From the NCBI RefSeq assembly GCF_014648995.1, contig NZ_BMSE01000018.1, forward strand, positions 62,001-126,000: 64,000 nt of DNA. The letters are read 5' to 3'. Positions within the stretch are counted from its first letter, which is position 1. Every line of letters starts with the position of its first letter. Below, piece after piece: positions 34,568 to 43,019 of this stretch. Both the position numbers and the translations under genes were made by a program. This DNA comes from Streptomyces massasporeus. GTDB taxonomy: Bacteria > Actinomycetota > Actinomycetes > Streptomycetales > Streptomycetaceae. Below the pieces are notes generated by a model, which saw only the letters and a program-made list of their open reading frames with translations, did no database searches and was not told where the DNA came from.

Positions 34568-35599
34568 CTACGCCAGTGCGTTCACCGCTGCCGCGAAGAC
34601 CCGGGGCAGGCGTGCCGCGGTGGGCATGATGAGCGGCGCGAGCGCAGGGCGCCGGCGAACCCTTACCAGGAGATCCGTCAGCAGCCGGTGGCGGCGGGTG
34701 GCACGGTTCCAGTCGGCCTCGTAGCGGCCCGGTGTCCCGCGGCGCACATTCGCGACCAACGCCTGGGCGCCCGTGAGAGCCAGGGAGATCCCCTCGCCGG
34801 TGAGCGCGTCGATGTATCCGGCGGCGTCCCCGACGAGCAGCACCCGGCCGTGGAAGCGGGTGCGCGCCCGCTGGCGCAGCGGTCCGGCGCCCCGCACCGC
34901 TGTCACGGCCGCCGTACCGGGCAGGCGGGCGGCCAGCTCCGGAAAGGCCCCCAGCTGGGTCTCGAAGGAGCCCCGCCGGGAGGTCAGGAGCGCGACGCCG
35001 ACGAGCGAGGGACCCAGCGGGGTGACGTACGCCTCCCCGTGCGGCCCCCAGTGCACCTCGACGCAGGTCGCCCACGGGGGCACCGCGTAGTGGCGGCGCA
35101 GTCCGTACCTGGGTTCGCCGCGGGTCTTCACCTCCAGGCCGAGCGAGCGGCGCACCGGTGAGTGCAGCCCGTCCGCGGCCACGAGCCACCGGGCGCGCAG
35201 CTCCGTGCCCGGCACCGTCACACCCGTGGCGTCCTGTCGTACGGCTGCCACGCGCAGGGGCAGTACGGGCACTCCGGCGTCGGCGACGGCCCGGTGCAGG
35301 GCCCCGTGCAGGCCGGTGCGTCGTGCGCCGAGGCCCGGGCCCTGCCGGAAGTCCGCCTCGACCTGGCGGGATCCCTGCACGTAGCGGATACCGCTGATCG
35401 GCCGGCCGGGGACCTCCAGGCCGAGGGCGGCAAGGGCGCGGACCGCACCGGGCATCAGGCCTTCGCCGCACGCCTTGTCGACGGGGGCGGGGCGGGGCTC
35501 CGCGACGACGACGTCGAAACCGGCGCGGGCGGCGTGCAGCGCGGTCGCCAGCCCCGCGGGCCCACCTCCGGCGATCACCATGTCGAGGGTGCCCCTCAC
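34568..35599 (-). CDS. FAD-dependent monooxygenase/hydroxylase (SrsC-like)
   Basis: A 343-residue group A flavoprotein. The FAD Rossmann motif is VIAGGGPAGLATALHAARAG, LVAADGLHSPVRRSLGL is the DG motif, and RVLLVGDAAGYIDALTGEGI the second FAD motif. The GTG start overlaps the methyltransferase stop (GTGA). In the phenolic-lipid locus of Streptomyces griseus (srsABC) a similar enzyme hydroxylates the alkylresorcinol on the way to a quinone. The gene order type III PKS - methyltransferase - flavoprotein is the same here, which supports that role. Geranylgeranyl-reductase-like flavoproteins look alike and are an alternative. Confidence 0.88.
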   Translation of the reverse strand: MRGTLDMVIAGGGPAGLATALHAARAGFDVVVAEPRPAPVDKACGEGLMPGAVRALAALGLEVPGRPISGIRYVQGSRQVEADFRQGPGLGARRTGLHGALHRAVADAGVPVLPLRVAAVRQDATGVTVPGTELRARWLVAADGLHSPVRRSLGLEVKTRGEPRYGLRRHYAVPPWATCVEVHWGPHGEAYVTPLGPSLVGVALLTSRRGSFETQLGAFPELAARLPGTAAVTAVRGAGPLRQRARTRFHGRVLLVGDAAGYIDALTGEGISLALTGAQALVANVRRGTPGRYEADWNRATRRHRLLTDLLVRVRRRPALAPLIMPTAARLPRVFAAAVNALA

Positions 35600-36111
35600 G
35601 CGGGCACGGCCCCTGCGAGGGCCGCGTTCTCGCAGCGGATGCGGACGGCGAGCAGCCACGCGTTGGCCGCGCTGAACACCAGCGCGCTCAGCCACGCACC
35701 GTGCACCAGGGGCAGGGCGGCGATCTCCACGACGACGGCCACGTAGTTGGGATGGCGCAGGAGGCGGTAGGGCCCGGTGCCGACCAGACGGGCCCCGGGG
35801 ACGACGATGACCCGGGTGTTCCAGTACGGCCCGAGGGTCATGACGCACCACCAGCGCAACGCCTGGGCCAGGACCACGAGGACGAGCATGGGCAGGCCGA
35901 GCGCGGGCACGAAAGGCCGCTCGGCCAGGACGGGTTCGAGGAGGCAGCACACGAGCAGGCCGGTGTGCAGGGTGACCATGGCCGGATAGTGCCCGCGGCC
36001 GTGCTCGACACCGGCACGGGCCAGGGTCCAGGACGCGTTGCGCCGGGCCACGACCAGTTCGGCGAGGCGTTCGGCGGCGATGGCAAGGATCAGCAGTGCG
36101 TACCAGGTCAT
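35596..36111 (-). CDS. Isoprenylcysteine methyltransferase-family (SrsB-like) O-methyltransferase
   Basis: A 171-residue membrane protein with about four hydrophobic segments. The ICMT-family SAM-binding region is ARLVGTGPYRLLRHPNYVAV, followed by RIRCENAAL. It starts 4 bp after the type III PKS stop and overlaps the flavoprotein start. By analogy with SrsB it would O-methylate an alkylresorcinol made by the PKS. The family name comes from a different substrate, and no prenyl-cysteine protein is expected here. Confidence 0.88.
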   Translation of the reverse strand: MTWYALLILAIAAERLAELVVARRNASWTLARAGVEHGRGHYPAMVTLHTGLLVCCLLEPVLAERPFVPALGLPMLVLVVLAQALRWWCVMTLGPYWNTRVIVVPGARLVGTGPYRLLRHPNYVAVVVEIAALPLVHGAWLSALVFSAANAWLLAVRIRCENAALAGAVPA

Positions 36112-36115
36112 GAGG

Positions 36116-37252
36116 TCACCAGCGCAGCAGGACGAGTTCGGAGCAGAATCCGGGCCCCATCGCCATGAGCAGGCCCCAGCTACCCGGTTCGGGCCGGGCG
36201 GATTCCCGGACGCTCTGCAGGATGTGCAGGACGGAGACGGAGGACATGTTCCCCACGGCCGCCAGCGAGTTCCACGCGGTGGCCAGGGCGTCGCCCGGAA
36301 GGTCGAGGGTGTCGGCGACCGCGGAGAGCACCTTGGGCCCGCCCGGGTGGCACACCCAGGTGCCGATGTCCTCGACGGTGAGGCCGTGGTCGGCCAGGAA
36401 GCCGCGCAGGTGCCGGCCGAAGTGGCTCCGCACGATGCCGGGGATGCCGGCACCGATCACGACGCGGAACCCCGTGGTGCCGATGCTCCAGCCGAGGAGC
36501 TGCTCCGTGTCCGGATACAGATGGCTGCGCGTGGCGACCACCGTGGGGCCGGGGCCGCCCGGCCCGGAGGAGACGCCGTTGCAGGCGACGAGTGCCGCCG
36601 CGCCGTCCCCGAACAGGGCGCCGGCCACGAGGTTGGCCTGGGAGTCGTCCTGGCGCTGAAGGGTCAGGGAGCACAGTTCGACGGTGAGCAGCACGGCGGT
36701 GCCGCCGGGATGGCCGCGCAGGTAGTCGTGCAGCCGGGCCAGGCCGGCCGCGCCCGCCACGCAGCCCAGCCCGAACACCGGAACCCTCTTGACGTCGGGT
36801 CGCAGGCCCAGGCGCCCGGCCAGCCGGGCGTCGAGCGAGGGGGCGGCGATGCCGGTGACGGAGGTGCACACCAGGAGGTCGACATCGGCCGGTTCGAGTC
36901 CCGCTTCCTTCAGCGCGCCGGTGAGGGCCTCTTCGCTCAGTTCGAGACCGGCCGTCACCCAGGCGTCGTTGGCCTGCCCGAAGTCGCTCAGGGCGGCGTA
37001 CCGTTCGATCGGCAGGGCGAGGTGGCGGGCGCGGACTCCGGCGGACGCGTGCAGGCGGCGCAGCAGGGCGCGGTCGGCCCCGGGGGCCAGGCACAGATCG
37101 CCGATCGGCTCGGTGAGATCGTCCTGGGCGTAGCGGTGCGCGGGCAGGGCGGTGTGGACGGCCGTGACCGTGGTCCCCGCCGAAGGCGGGGCCTTCTCGC
37201 GCGGCGCGCCGGGCGGGGCGTGGAGGTCTTCGGCCGTCACAGGGACACGCAT
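36116..37252 (-). CDS. Type III polyketide synthase (chalcone/alkylresorcinol synthase family)
   Basis: A 378-residue homodimer-type enzyme with the full catalytic triad: Cys164 in FGLGCVAGAAG, His302 in WVCHPGGPKV and Asn335 in AVGNMSSVSVLHIL. It condenses a starter acyl-CoA with several malonyl or methylmalonyl units on the same active site. The ATG at 37252 with AGAGAGG upstream is preferred; an in-frame ATG at 37285 would enter the 46-bp divergent promoter space shared with the UbiA gene. Its downstream partners are a methyltransferase and a flavin hydroxylase, as in phenolic-lipid clusters. Starter and product are not determinable. Confidence 0.93.
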   Translation of the reverse strand: MRVPVTAEDLHAPPGAPREKAPPSAGTTVTAVHTALPAHRYAQDDLTEPIGDLCLAPGADRALLRRLHASAGVRARHLALPIERYAALSDFGQANDAWVTAGLELSEEALTGALKEAGLEPADVDLLVCTSVTGIAAPSLDARLAGRLGLRPDVKRVPVFGLGCVAGAAGLARLHDYLRGHPGGTAVLLTVELCSLTLQRQDDSQANLVAGALFGDGAAALVACNGVSSGPGGPGPTVVATRSHLYPDTEQLLGWSIGTTGFRVVIGAGIPGIVRSHFGRHLRGFLADHGLTVEDIGTWVCHPGGPKVLSAVADTLDLPGDALATAWNSLAAVGNMSSVSVLHILQSVRESARPEPGSWGLLMAMGPGFCSELVLLRW

Positions 37253-37298
37253 ATCGATAGTGCCTCTCTCGCCCCATTTGCCCATTTATCTTGCCTGT

Positions 37299-38159
37299 GT
37301 GTCTCTACACCCGCCGGAAGTCCTTCCCCGAGCGACACGCCGCGTCCCGGCGCTGTTGCGCTCCTGCCACCTGGAACCGGCGCTGGCCGTGACGCTGTTC
37401 GCGACGGCGCTGGCCGTCGCGGCCGGCCGGGGCGCGGCGGGTTCGGCAGCGGTGGCGGCCGCCGTGCTGGCGGGCCAGCTCTCGGTGGGCTGGTGCAACG
37501 ACGCGGCCGACGCCCGGCGCGACGCGGTCTGCGGACGCCGGGACAAGCCGGTGGCCACCGGTGAACTCCCGCCCCGGGCGGCGGCCGTGGCAGCCGGCAC
37601 GGCACTGGGCGCGTGCGTGCCGCTGTCCCTGCTGAGCGGCACCGCCGCGGGAGCGGCGCACCTCGCCATGGTGGCCACCGCGTGGGGCTACAACCTGCTG
37701 TTCAAGCGCACGGTGCTGTCCCCGCTGCCCTACGCCGTCGCCTTCGGCTCGCTGCCGGCGTTCATCACCCTCGGCCTGCCGTCGCCGTCCTGGCCCGCCT
37801 GGTGGGCGATGACGGCCGGGGCCCTGCTGGGGGTGGGGGCGCACCTGGTGAACGCGCTTCCGGACATCCAGGACGATCTCGAGACCGGTGTGCGCGGACT
37901 GCCGCAGCGGCTGGGCCGCGGCGTCTGCCGGTGGCTGGCCCCGGCCCTGATGCTGGCCGCCGTGTCCGTCCTCGTCATCGGCCCGCCCGGAGGTGTGCGG
38001 CGCTCGGGCTGGGCGCTGGCGGGGGCGGCCGCCGTCGTCTCGGTCGCGGGCACGGCCCTGCCCTGTGACGACCGCAGCCGCCGGCCGTTCCGGGCCGCTG
38101 TCGTCGTGGCGGGCATGGCCGTGGCCCAACTCCTCCTGCGCGGTTCGGACATGACCTAG
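37299..38159 (+). CDS. UbiA-family aromatic prenyltransferase
   Basis: A 286-residue membrane protein with 8-9 helices and both aspartate-rich motifs of UbiA enzymes: CNDAADARRDAV (NDxxDxxxD) and LPDIQDDLETG. It uses Mg2+ and a prenyl diphosphate to alkylate a ring. The GTG start at 37299 is inferred from where the coding character begins. It is divergent from the type III PKS across 46 bp, so the two are probably co-regulated and the PKS phenol is a plausible acceptor. SCO-type digeranylgeranyl or chlorophyll-synthase-like roles are alternatives. Confidence 0.88.
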   Translation: MSLHPPEVLPRATRRVPALLRSCHLEPALAVTLFATALAVAAGRGAAGSAAVAAAVLAGQLSVGWCNDAADARRDAVCGRRDKPVATGELPPRAAAVAAGTALGACVPLSLLSGTAAGAAHLAMVATAWGYNLLFKRTVLSPLPYAVAFGSLPAFITLGLPSPSWPAWWAMTAGALLGVGAHLVNALPDIQDDLETGVRGLPQRLGRGVCRWLAPALMLAAVSVLVIGPPGGVRRSGWALAGAAAVVSVAGTALPCDDRSRRPFRAAVVVAGMAVAQLLLRGSDMT

Positions 38160-38184
38160 CCGGCCGGCCTCGGCCAGGGCGGGC

Positions 38185-39561
38185 TCAGTAGCCGACGCGG
38201 AAGGTCGCGTCCTGCCGCTCGGTCGTCGTGGAGACCGGGTCGATGCGCAGGGCGTAGTCGGCGTGGCGGATGTAGCGGGTCGGGTTGTTGTGCGAGCGGA
38301 ACGAGGACCAGCTCGCGTCCGCCAGGCCCGCCGTGCGGTGGAAGGTCGCGTCGGCTGCGAACGTCGACGTGCCGTCGTTGGCGTCGAGGCGCAGTTCGTA
38401 GTTGTAGTGCCGCAGATAGCGGGTCGGGTGGCTGACGGACCGGAAGGAGACCCCGGAGCTGTCGGCGAGCCCCGGGACCAGGGTCCACAGGGAGTCCTTG
38501 TACGGCTCGATCGGGTACGTGTCGATACGGCCCAGATAGTTCGAGTGGCGGACGTAACGGGACGGGTAGTTGTAGGACTTGAGCCGGTTCCAGGCCGGTG
38601 CGCCCCACTTGGCGAGCAGGTTGGTGTACTCGGCCGAGGTGATCGCCGCGACGCCGCAGTGCTTGGAGTTGAGCGGCTGGGTGTAGGTCCTCTGGTCGAG
38701 GGCCGTCCAGGTGCCGGAGGCGAGGTCGGTGGTCTGCCAGGCGTAGAAGACGCCGTTGGGGGTGTAGGTGTCGCCCCACAGCCACCAGGTGCCGGACGTC
38801 AGTGACTTGACCAGGGTCGGTGCCTCGGTGCCGCCGTGCGCCACGCCGGTGCTGAACTCGGTGAAGCTGCCCGGGTTCAGGGTGGTGGATCTGGCGCCCA
38901 CCAGCGTCTGGTTCTTCTTGAAGTAGAGGTAGTTGTAGCCGTTCACGCCGACGGCCATGTCGCCGTCGATGACGTCGTAGCCGGGGTCGAAGAACACCTG
39001 CGGGGCGGAGGCGGTCACGAAGTCGGTCGTGTAGTTCACCATGATCACGTTGTGGCCGCTGGAGTTGACCGAGGAGTAGATCACCGCGTACTGCCGCCGG
39101 CCCGCGTCCCAGAACGCCTCGGGGGCCCAGCTGTGGGTGGCCATGTCGTGCAGCTTCAGCCGCCGGTAGCCGGTGAAGGTGCGCAGGTCGGCCGAGTCCC
39201 AGACGTGGATGTATTGGCTGTTGTAGTTCCAGTCGGTGCCCTTGAGGTCGGTGGCGAGCACCACGAACGTGCCGTCCTGCTTGCGCATCAGGAACGGGTC
39301 GCGCAGCCCGAGCGCCCCCGCGGTCGGGGTGACCAGGGGGTTGTTCTGGTTGAGCGGCGTCCAGTCGAGCCCGTCGGGACTGACGGCGAGGTGCAGGCCG
39401 TAGTCGGTGCCGTCGCCGAGCTTGGTCGACTCGGTGAAGTAGACCATGGCGTATGCCGAGTCGGCGGCGTGCGCGGTGCCGCCGCCGAGGGTCAGGGCGA
39501 GCGGCACGGCGGCGGTCATGCCGAGGAGACCGCGGCGGGAGAGGTGGGGGTTCGCGCTCAT
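38185..39561 (-). CDS. Secreted GH43 glycosidase with C-terminal AbfB (CBM42) domain
   Basis: A 458-residue Tat-exported enzyme (LSRRGLLGMTAAVPLALT). The GH43 five-blade propeller spans about 30-310, with LGLRDPFLMRKQDGTFVVLA and MATHSWAPEAFWDAGRRQYA as hallmark blocks. The last 130 residues form a three-repeat beta-trefoil: SRYVRHSNYLGRIDT, TRYLRHYNYELRLDA and TRYIRHADYALRID, the arabinofuranose-binding AbfB type. It probably trims arabinose from arabinan or arabinoxylan. GGAG lies 6 bp before ATG 39561; a TTG four codons earlier lacks a site. It is followed, in reading direction, by the UbiA gene in convergent orientation. Confidence 0.92.
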   Translation of the reverse strand: MSANPHLSRRGLLGMTAAVPLALTLGGGTAHAADSAYAMVYFTESTKLGDGTDYGLHLAVSPDGLDWTPLNQNNPLVTPTAGALGLRDPFLMRKQDGTFVVLATDLKGTDWNYNSQYIHVWDSADLRTFTGYRRLKLHDMATHSWAPEAFWDAGRRQYAVIYSSVNSSGHNVIMVNYTTDFVTASAPQVFFDPGYDVIDGDMAVGVNGYNYLYFKKNQTLVGARSTTLNPGSFTEFSTGVAHGGTEAPTLVKSLTSGTWWLWGDTYTPNGVFYAWQTTDLASGTWTALDQRTYTQPLNSKHCGVAAITSAEYTNLLAKWGAPAWNRLKSYNYPSRYVRHSNYLGRIDTYPIEPYKDSLWTLVPGLADSSGVSFRSVSHPTRYLRHYNYELRLDANDGTSTFAADATFHRTAGLADASWSSFRSHNNPTRYIRHADYALRIDPVSTTTERQDATFRVGY

Positions 39562-39631
39562 CTTGTTCTCCAAGGGGGCGTATGAGGGGACGCCGGACTA
39601 CCGCTCTGGCGGGCGGAGTTCGGAAGACCGT

Positions 39632-41002
39632 TCAGGAGGGGTCGGGATATGCGGCACGCACCCGCGCCAGTTCCTCGGCGGTGACGGGCAGCACCGTTCC
39701 GTGCCGGGGACGCGACGGAAGCGCGTGGTCGCCGGGCAGTGACCAGTGGGGTTCGGCGAGGCTGTCGGTGTGGAAGGGCAGGTAGCCGCGTCCGCCGGCC
39801 TCGTCCATGAAGACCCACCAGCCGTCACCGGTGTTGTCCTTGAAGACGGTGGGCCCCTCGACCCAGTCGGTTCCGACGCCGGTGCGGATGCAGTCGTCGA
39901 CCGGTTCCCACCTGCGGGGTGTCGTACCGGGGGAGTCGACGGCGGTGAGGCTGCGGGAGCGCTCCAGGACGACGTCGCGGGCGCAGGATCCGACGACCTC
40001 GTCGTCCGTGGTGATGCGGTAGTACCAGTCGCCGTCCTTGGCCACCGTGGAGTCGATGACGCCGCCGCCCGGGTCGTTCCACACCTTCGGCTCGCTGAAG
40101 GTGCGGAAGTCCCTGGTGGTGGCGTACATCATGCGCGGGTACGTGCTGCCGGTGTGCTCGGTGTCGTCCGCCGCGTAGAGGTTGGACGCCCAGTAGACGA
40201 CGTACGCGCCCAGCTTCGGGTCCCAGGTGGCCTCCGGCGCCCAGGTCATGCCGGCCCGGTCGCCGGAGACCTTCACATGGCGCTGTTCGGACCAGTGCAC
40301 GAGGTCGGTGGACTCCCAGATCTCCAGGTACGTGCTGCCGAAGCGCATCGCCTGGCTCCAGCCCTTGCCGCCGTTGATCTTCAGGTCGGTGGCGATCAGG
40401 TAGAACCTGTCGCCCTCGGGGGAGCGGACGATGAACGGGTCGCGTACGCCCTTCTCACCGAGGTCCGAGGTGAGCACCGGCTTGTTGCCGTTCAGGTCGT
40501 CCCAGTGGAGGGGGTCATTGCCGCGGGAGGCGCCGAAGTAGACCTGTTCCCCGTCGGAGTAGCGCTCGCCCGCGAAGTAGGCGAAGAAGTAGCCCTCCAG
40601 GGGCTTTCGCTCCGGCAGCGCGCGGACCGTGACGTCGAAACGCCGCTCGACCTGCTGGTGATCGAGCCGGACCGTGGCCGTCAGCGTGACATGAGCGGGA
40701 GGCCGGCCGTGGGCGGGGCGGTTGACCTCGCCGGTCGGTGTGACGGTCCGGGGGCGGTCGGACGCCCACCGCACCTTCGCGCCGTACAGGGATGTGGTGG
40801 GCAGACTGAGGTGGCCGCGTACGTCGTCGGCGTCCCACACGGTCAACGCGGCGGCGGCTTCCTCGAGGTGCGGACCGGCGGTCGACGCGGGCACCGCCTG
40901 CGCGGGCAGCAGACAGCATGCCGACGCGGCGAGGGCGAGCGGGATCACCAGGTGTCGGGGCAGACGCCGCGGGGGGCGGGGCGAAGCGGGCAGGAAAGGC
41001 AT
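39632..41002 (-). CDS. Secreted GH43-family protein with N-terminal Ig-like domain
   Basis: A 456-residue secreted protein. A signal peptide spans about 1-40 (LVIPLALAASACCLLPAQA). An atrophied bacterial Ig-like domain follows (about 50-135; VRWASDRPRTVTPTGEVNRP). The GH43 propeller covers about 140-450, with KGVRDPFIVRSPEGDRFYLI, GMTWAPEATWDPKLGAYVVY and TDWVEGPTVFKDN. It precedes the GH43-AbfB gene on the same strand by 70 bp, so the two probably work together on arabinose-containing side chains. AAGGACGAG precedes the ATG. Confidence 0.9.
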   Translation of the reverse strand: MPFLPASPRPPRRLPRHLVIPLALAASACCLLPAQAVPASTAGPHLEEAAAALTVWDADDVRGHLSLPTTSLYGAKVRWASDRPRTVTPTGEVNRPAHGRPPAHVTLTATVRLDHQQVERRFDVTVRALPERKPLEGYFFAYFAGERYSDGEQVYFGASRGNDPLHWDDLNGNKPVLTSDLGEKGVRDPFIVRSPEGDRFYLIATDLKINGGKGWSQAMRFGSTYLEIWESTDLVHWSEQRHVKVSGDRAGMTWAPEATWDPKLGAYVVYWASNLYAADDTEHTGSTYPRMMYATTRDFRTFSEPKVWNDPGGGVIDSTVAKDGDWYYRITTDDEVVGSCARDVVLERSRSLTAVDSPGTTPRRWEPVDDCIRTGVGTDWVEGPTVFKDNTGDGWWVFMDEAGGRGYLPFHTDSLAEPHWSLPGDHALPSRPRHGTVLPVTAEELARVRAAYPDPS

Positions 41003-41064
41003 GGGCGGCTCGTCCTTCTCGGCTTCGGGAATGAGCTGTCCTTCACCGCACTCGATCGATATGT

Positions 41065-41077
41065 CGAACAACGTTCG
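41065..41077. promoter_or_regulatory. Possible operator upstream of the GH43 genes
   Basis: CGAAC and GTTCG are arranged as a perfect 5-bp inverted repeat around AAC, 63 bp upstream of the GH43 ATG at 41002. The size fits a sugar-responsive regulator site, but no regulator gene is adjacent. Confidence 0.35.
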
Positions 41078-41216
41078 TGTTGCCGGATGGGAACGTAGGG
41101 GCCGCGCAGCATCACCGTCAATACTCGTGCGCGGGTAAGCGTTCGGTGAGAGCAAGCCCCGCCCCGCCGCCGGGCATTGGTCATGTACGGGTCGACGGGT
41201 ACCGTCGGTGCGAATC

Positions 41217-41314
41217 GACGACGGCAGAACGGAAGCCGGTGGGAATCCGGCACGGTCGCGCCACTGTGTGCCCCTCGACACGAGAGGGAGCGAGTCAGAC
41301 CCGTAGCCGTCGTC
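41217..41314 (+). promoter_or_regulatory. Cobalamin (AdoCbl) riboswitch upstream of cbtB
   Basis: The conserved cobalamin core is clear: GGAAGCCGGTG, AATCCGGCACGGTCGCGCC and GCCACTGTG, followed by GAGTCAGACCCG. The closing P1 stem GACGACGG (41217-41224) pairs perfectly with CCGTCGTC (41307-41314). A small GGGGA/TCCCC hairpin lies between the aptamer and the GAGGAGG ribosome site of cbtB, so translation of the cobalt uptake genes is probably shut off when cobalamin is plentiful. Confidence 0.93.
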
Positions 41315-41361
41315 CAGTGCACCACCGACAGGGGACGCGAGCTCCCCGAGGAGGACCTGCC

Positions 41362-41583
41362 ATGGCGCAGCATGTCGCCCAGCCGACCGCTTCCACCCCC
41401 GCCCTCCCCGCCAAGCTGCCGATCGGCGCGATCGCCCCCTGGGCGTCCTTCTTCGGCATCCTGATGCTGGTCCTGCTCTACTTCGTCGGAGCCGAGCAGG
41501 GCGCCACCTCCGTCGCCTCCGGCGATGACGTCCACGAGTGGGTGCACGACGCCCGCCACCTGCTCGGCTTCCCCTGCCACTGA
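41362..41583 (+). CDS. cbtB: CbtB cobalt transporter small subunit
   Basis: A 73-residue protein with one membrane helix (about 27-48, APWASFFGILMLVLLYFVG) and a histidine-containing C-terminus (DDVHEWVHDARHLLGFPCH) that is the CbtB metal-binding feature. GAGGAGG precedes the ATG. Placement directly after a cobalamin riboswitch and before CbtA fits a predicted cobalt importer. It starts 46 bp after the aptamer. Confidence 0.92.
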   Translation: MAQHVAQPTASTPALPAKLPIGAIAPWASFFGILMLVLLYFVGAEQGATSVASGDDVHEWVHDARHLLGFPCH

Positions 41584-41603
41584 CGCCGGGGAGCCACACC
41601 CGC

Positions 41604-42359
41604 ATGAACTCCACCACCGTGAGAAACCTGCTCGTGCGAGGCATGCTCGCCGGTCTCGCCGCCGGTGTACTCGCCCTGGCCGTCGCCTACTTCCTCGGCG
41701 AACCGGACATCGACAAGGCGATCGGCTTCGAGGAAGCCCACGCCCACGGGCACGAGGCCGAACTCGTCTCCCGTGGTCTGCAGTCCACCGCAGGCCTGGC
41801 CACCGGCGTCCTCGTCTACGGCGTCGCCTTCGGCGGCATCGCCGCTCTGGCCTACTGTTTCGCGCTCGGCCGGATGGGCCGCCTCAGCCCCCGGGCCACC
41901 GCGCTGCTGCTGTCCGGCAGCGCCCTGCTCGCCGTCTACGTCGTGCCGTTCCTGAAGTACCCGGCCAACCCCCCGGCCGTCGGCGACCCCGACACCATCG
42001 GCAAGCGGACCACCCTGTACTTCCTGATGATGCTGCTCGGCGCCCTCCTGGCGATCGCGGCCATCGTCCTCGGCAAGCGCCTTACGCCGGGCCTGGGCAC
42101 GTGGTGGGCCACGGTCGTCGCGGTGGCCGCGTTCGCCCTCGCGGTCGGGACCGCCTACGCGTTCCTGCCGGCCGTCGACGAGGTACCGGCCGGTTTCCCG
42201 GCCGCCGTGCTGTGGCGGTTCCGCCTCTCCGCGCTGGCCGTCCAGACCACTCTCTGGGCCGGATTCGGCCTGCTCTTCGGCGAGTTGGCCGAGCGGCTGC
42301 TGAACCCCGGGCCCGAGACGGCCGCCGCCACGGCCCGGCCGGTCGCCGCTCCCCACTGA
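41604..42359 (+). CDS. cbtA: CbtA cobalt transporter subunit
   Basis: A 251-residue membrane protein with about six or seven helices. It opens VRNLLVRGMLAGLAAGVLAL, the CbtA signature. A His-rich loop after helix 1 (FEEAHAHGHEAE) is likely to bind cobalt. It begins 20 bp after cbtB and shares the riboswitch control. It is thought to form the uptake channel for cobalt needed in B12 synthesis. Confidence 0.92.
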   Translation: MNSTTVRNLLVRGMLAGLAAGVLALAVAYFLGEPDIDKAIGFEEAHAHGHEAELVSRGLQSTAGLATGVLVYGVAFGGIAALAYCFALGRMGRLSPRATALLLSGSALLAVYVVPFLKYPANPPAVGDPDTIGKRTTLYFLMMLLGALLAIAAIVLGKRLTPGLGTWWATVVAVAAFALAVGTAYAFLPAVDEVPAGFPAAVLWRFRLSALAVQTTLWAGFGLLFGELAERLLNPGPETAAATARPVAAPH

Positions 42360-42397
42360 CACGCCCGAACCGCCTCGCCCCAGTGAGCCGTCGCGAC

Positions 42398-42988
42398 TCA
42401 GAACCCCGCGCCGGCGCCCGGCACGTCCAGCGGCCGCCCGAGCCGCAGGTTCCAGCGCCCGGCCCGCCCGCTGAGCTCCGTCGCGGTCAGCGGCGCCACG
42501 TCCAACCGCCAGAAACCCGACGCCGGCAGGCCCACCGCATGGACCACGGCGGCCCGCACGACGTCCGGCTCGACCACGGCGAGCGTGCGTCCGTCCGTCT
42601 CGCGCAGGGCGTCCAGCCAGTGGCCGACGCGCGCGCACGCGTCCCGCACCGACTCCCCGCCGTGCGGTGCGCAGGAGGGATCGGTCAGCCACCGCCCCAC
42701 GGCCTCCGGTTCGGCGACGGCCACCTCGTCGAGGGTCCGGCCGCGCCAGCGCCCCACATCCAGACCCGCGAGTTCCGCCGCCTCCCTCCCCTCCAGCCCG
42801 AGCGCTCCGGCGGTCTCCCGGCAGCGCACGCCGGGGGAGACGACCACCCGGGCGGCCGGGGGCAGCGACCCGGCCAGCGCCGAGGCACGTGCCCGTCCGT
42901 CCGCGTCGAGGGTGCCCCCGTCGTCGAAGCGGGCCTGCCGCAGCGACTGGTTCATCGCCGGTGAGATGAGGACGACACGGCTGGTCAC
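42398..42988 (-). CDS. Histidine-phosphatase-like protein lacking catalytic histidines
   Basis: A 196-residue protein with the histidine phosphatase fold: VVVSPGVRCRETAGALGLEG, LAGLDVGRWRGRTLDEVAVA, HGGESVRDACARVGHWLDAL. The usual RHG motif in strand 1 is replaced by VLISPAMNQSL, and the late catalytic His region reads LAVVEPDVVRAAVVHAVG instead of a SHG motif. It should therefore not form the phosphohistidine intermediate. Its gene converges on cbtBA, and the CobC branch of the family acts in cobalamin synthesis. I infer a sensing or binding role linked to cobalt or B12, not catalysis. Confidence 0.82.
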   Translation of the reverse strand: MTSRVVLISPAMNQSLRQARFDDGGTLDADGRARASALAGSLPPAARVVVSPGVRCRETAGALGLEGREAAELAGLDVGRWRGRTLDEVAVAEPEAVGRWLTDPSCAPHGGESVRDACARVGHWLDALRETDGRTLAVVEPDVVRAAVVHAVGLPASGFWRLDVAPLTATELSGRAGRWNLRLGRPLDVPGAGAGF

Positions 42989-43019
42989 CCGACCGCGTGC
43001 CTCCTGCCCGACACGGCTG

